Source of the DNA: an uncultured Faecalibacterium sp.
Lineage (GTDB): Bacteria; Bacillota; Clostridia; Oscillospirales; Ruminococcaceae
Assembly (NCBI GenBank): GCA_934561485.1
Contig: CAKTGS010000102.1
Coordinates: 1 to 6,351 of the forward strand
Reading direction: 5' to 3'
DNA length: 6,351 nt
The translations under genes were made by a program, and so were the position numbers. Of this stretch, positions 6,249 through 6,351 are shown in pieces. The notes beneath the pieces were generated by a model that worked only from the letters and a program-made list of their open reading frames with translations, ran no database searches and had not been told where the DNA came from. Position 1 is the stretch's first letter. Every line of letters starts with the position of its first letter.

Positions 6249-6265
6249 CCCGGTTTCAAATCGGG
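6249..6265 (-). other. Small hairpin between the rplS stop and its terminator
   Basis: CCCG pairs with CGGG, then after one mismatch TT pairs with AA around a 3-base loop (17 bases in all). It directly precedes the terminator stem. It could help fold or stabilise the transcript 3' end, but it is short and may be incidental. Confidence 0.35.
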
Positions 6266-6270
6266 GATGA

Positions 6271-6351
6271 TCAAATATCGCTCTTGACCTTGGCAGCCTT
6301 GCCCGTACGGCCACGCAGGTAGAACAGCTTTGCGCGGCGGACCTTGCCCTT
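6271..6351 (-). CDS. rplS: 50S ribosomal protein L19 (C-terminal 26 codons; 5' part beyond window)
   Basis: Reading the minus strand inward from the right edge gives 26 codons and a TGA. The translation contains KVRRAKLFYLRGRTGKAAKVK, the characteristic C-terminus of L19, a 50S protein at the interface with the 30S subunit. Full-length L19 is about 115 residues, so roughly 90 lie outside the window. The following terminator marks the end of its transcription unit, which in Firmicutes usually contains rpsP, rimM and trmD upstream (not visible here). The rplS-lepB-rbgA order supports the identification. Confidence 0.93.
   Translation of the reverse strand, partial: KGKVRRAKLFYLRGRTGKAAKVKSDI

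Noticed and set aside
1..6351. A search for CRISPR arrays, tRNA genes, insertion-sequence ends, toxin-antitoxin pairs or defence genes
   Set aside because: No tandem repeat-spacer pattern, cloverleaf, transposase motif or small paired ORFs with ribosome binding sites were found; intergenic space is under about 210 bases everywhere.

Overview
The window is an ordinary chromosomal housekeeping segment. It probably comes from a fairly GC-rich Clostridia/Oscillospiraceae-type Firmicute of the Faecalibacterium/Gemmiger/Subdoligranulum kind. That placement is inferred from strong GGAGG-type ribosome binding sites, GC-rich codon choice (AAG, CTG, GAG and GGC dominate the trigger factor gene), a single-membrane-segment Gram-positive signal peptidase, and the gene order rplS-lepB-rbgA-rnhB-yraN. 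I cannot confirm the species from sequence alone. Every gene I can support is on the minus strand, so transcription runs from high to low coordinates. The long plus-strand open frames are antisense shadows.

In the direction of transcription, the right edge carries the last 26 codons of rplS (ribosomal protein L19). A clear intrinsic terminator follows. Then comes a tightly packed operon of four genes, lepB (signal peptidase I), rbgA/ylqF (50S-assembly GTPase), rnhB (RNase HII) and yraN (UPF0102 nuclease-like protein). Each of its three junctions is a 4-base start/stop overlap (ATGA, ATGA, GTGA). thrC (threonine synthase) follows after 99 bases. A strong promoter candidate with a perfect TTGACA lies inside the 3' end of yraN, so thrC may be transcribed from there with a hairpin close to its 5' end. 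thrC ends at a short GC-rich terminator. A perfect 11-bp hairpin without a T tract comes next, and then a calcineurin-like metallophosphoesterase gene.

The left end holds the first 374 codons of tig (trigger factor), cut by the window edge. It has its own well-formed promoter (AT-rich upstream element, extended -10 TGCTATAAT) and a leader of about 140 bases with two potential hairpins.

Functionally the genes serve growth: ribosome production (rplS, rbgA), protein folding on the ribosome (tig), export (lepB), genome maintenance (rnhB, possibly yraN) and threonine synthesis (thrC). I found no mobile element, CRISPR array, tRNA/rRNA gene, toxin-antitoxin pair or defence system. I see no evidence for a previously undescribed system. 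The items worth a second look are regulatory: the internal promoter and leader before thrC, the structured tig leader, and the hairpin before the phosphoesterase gene.
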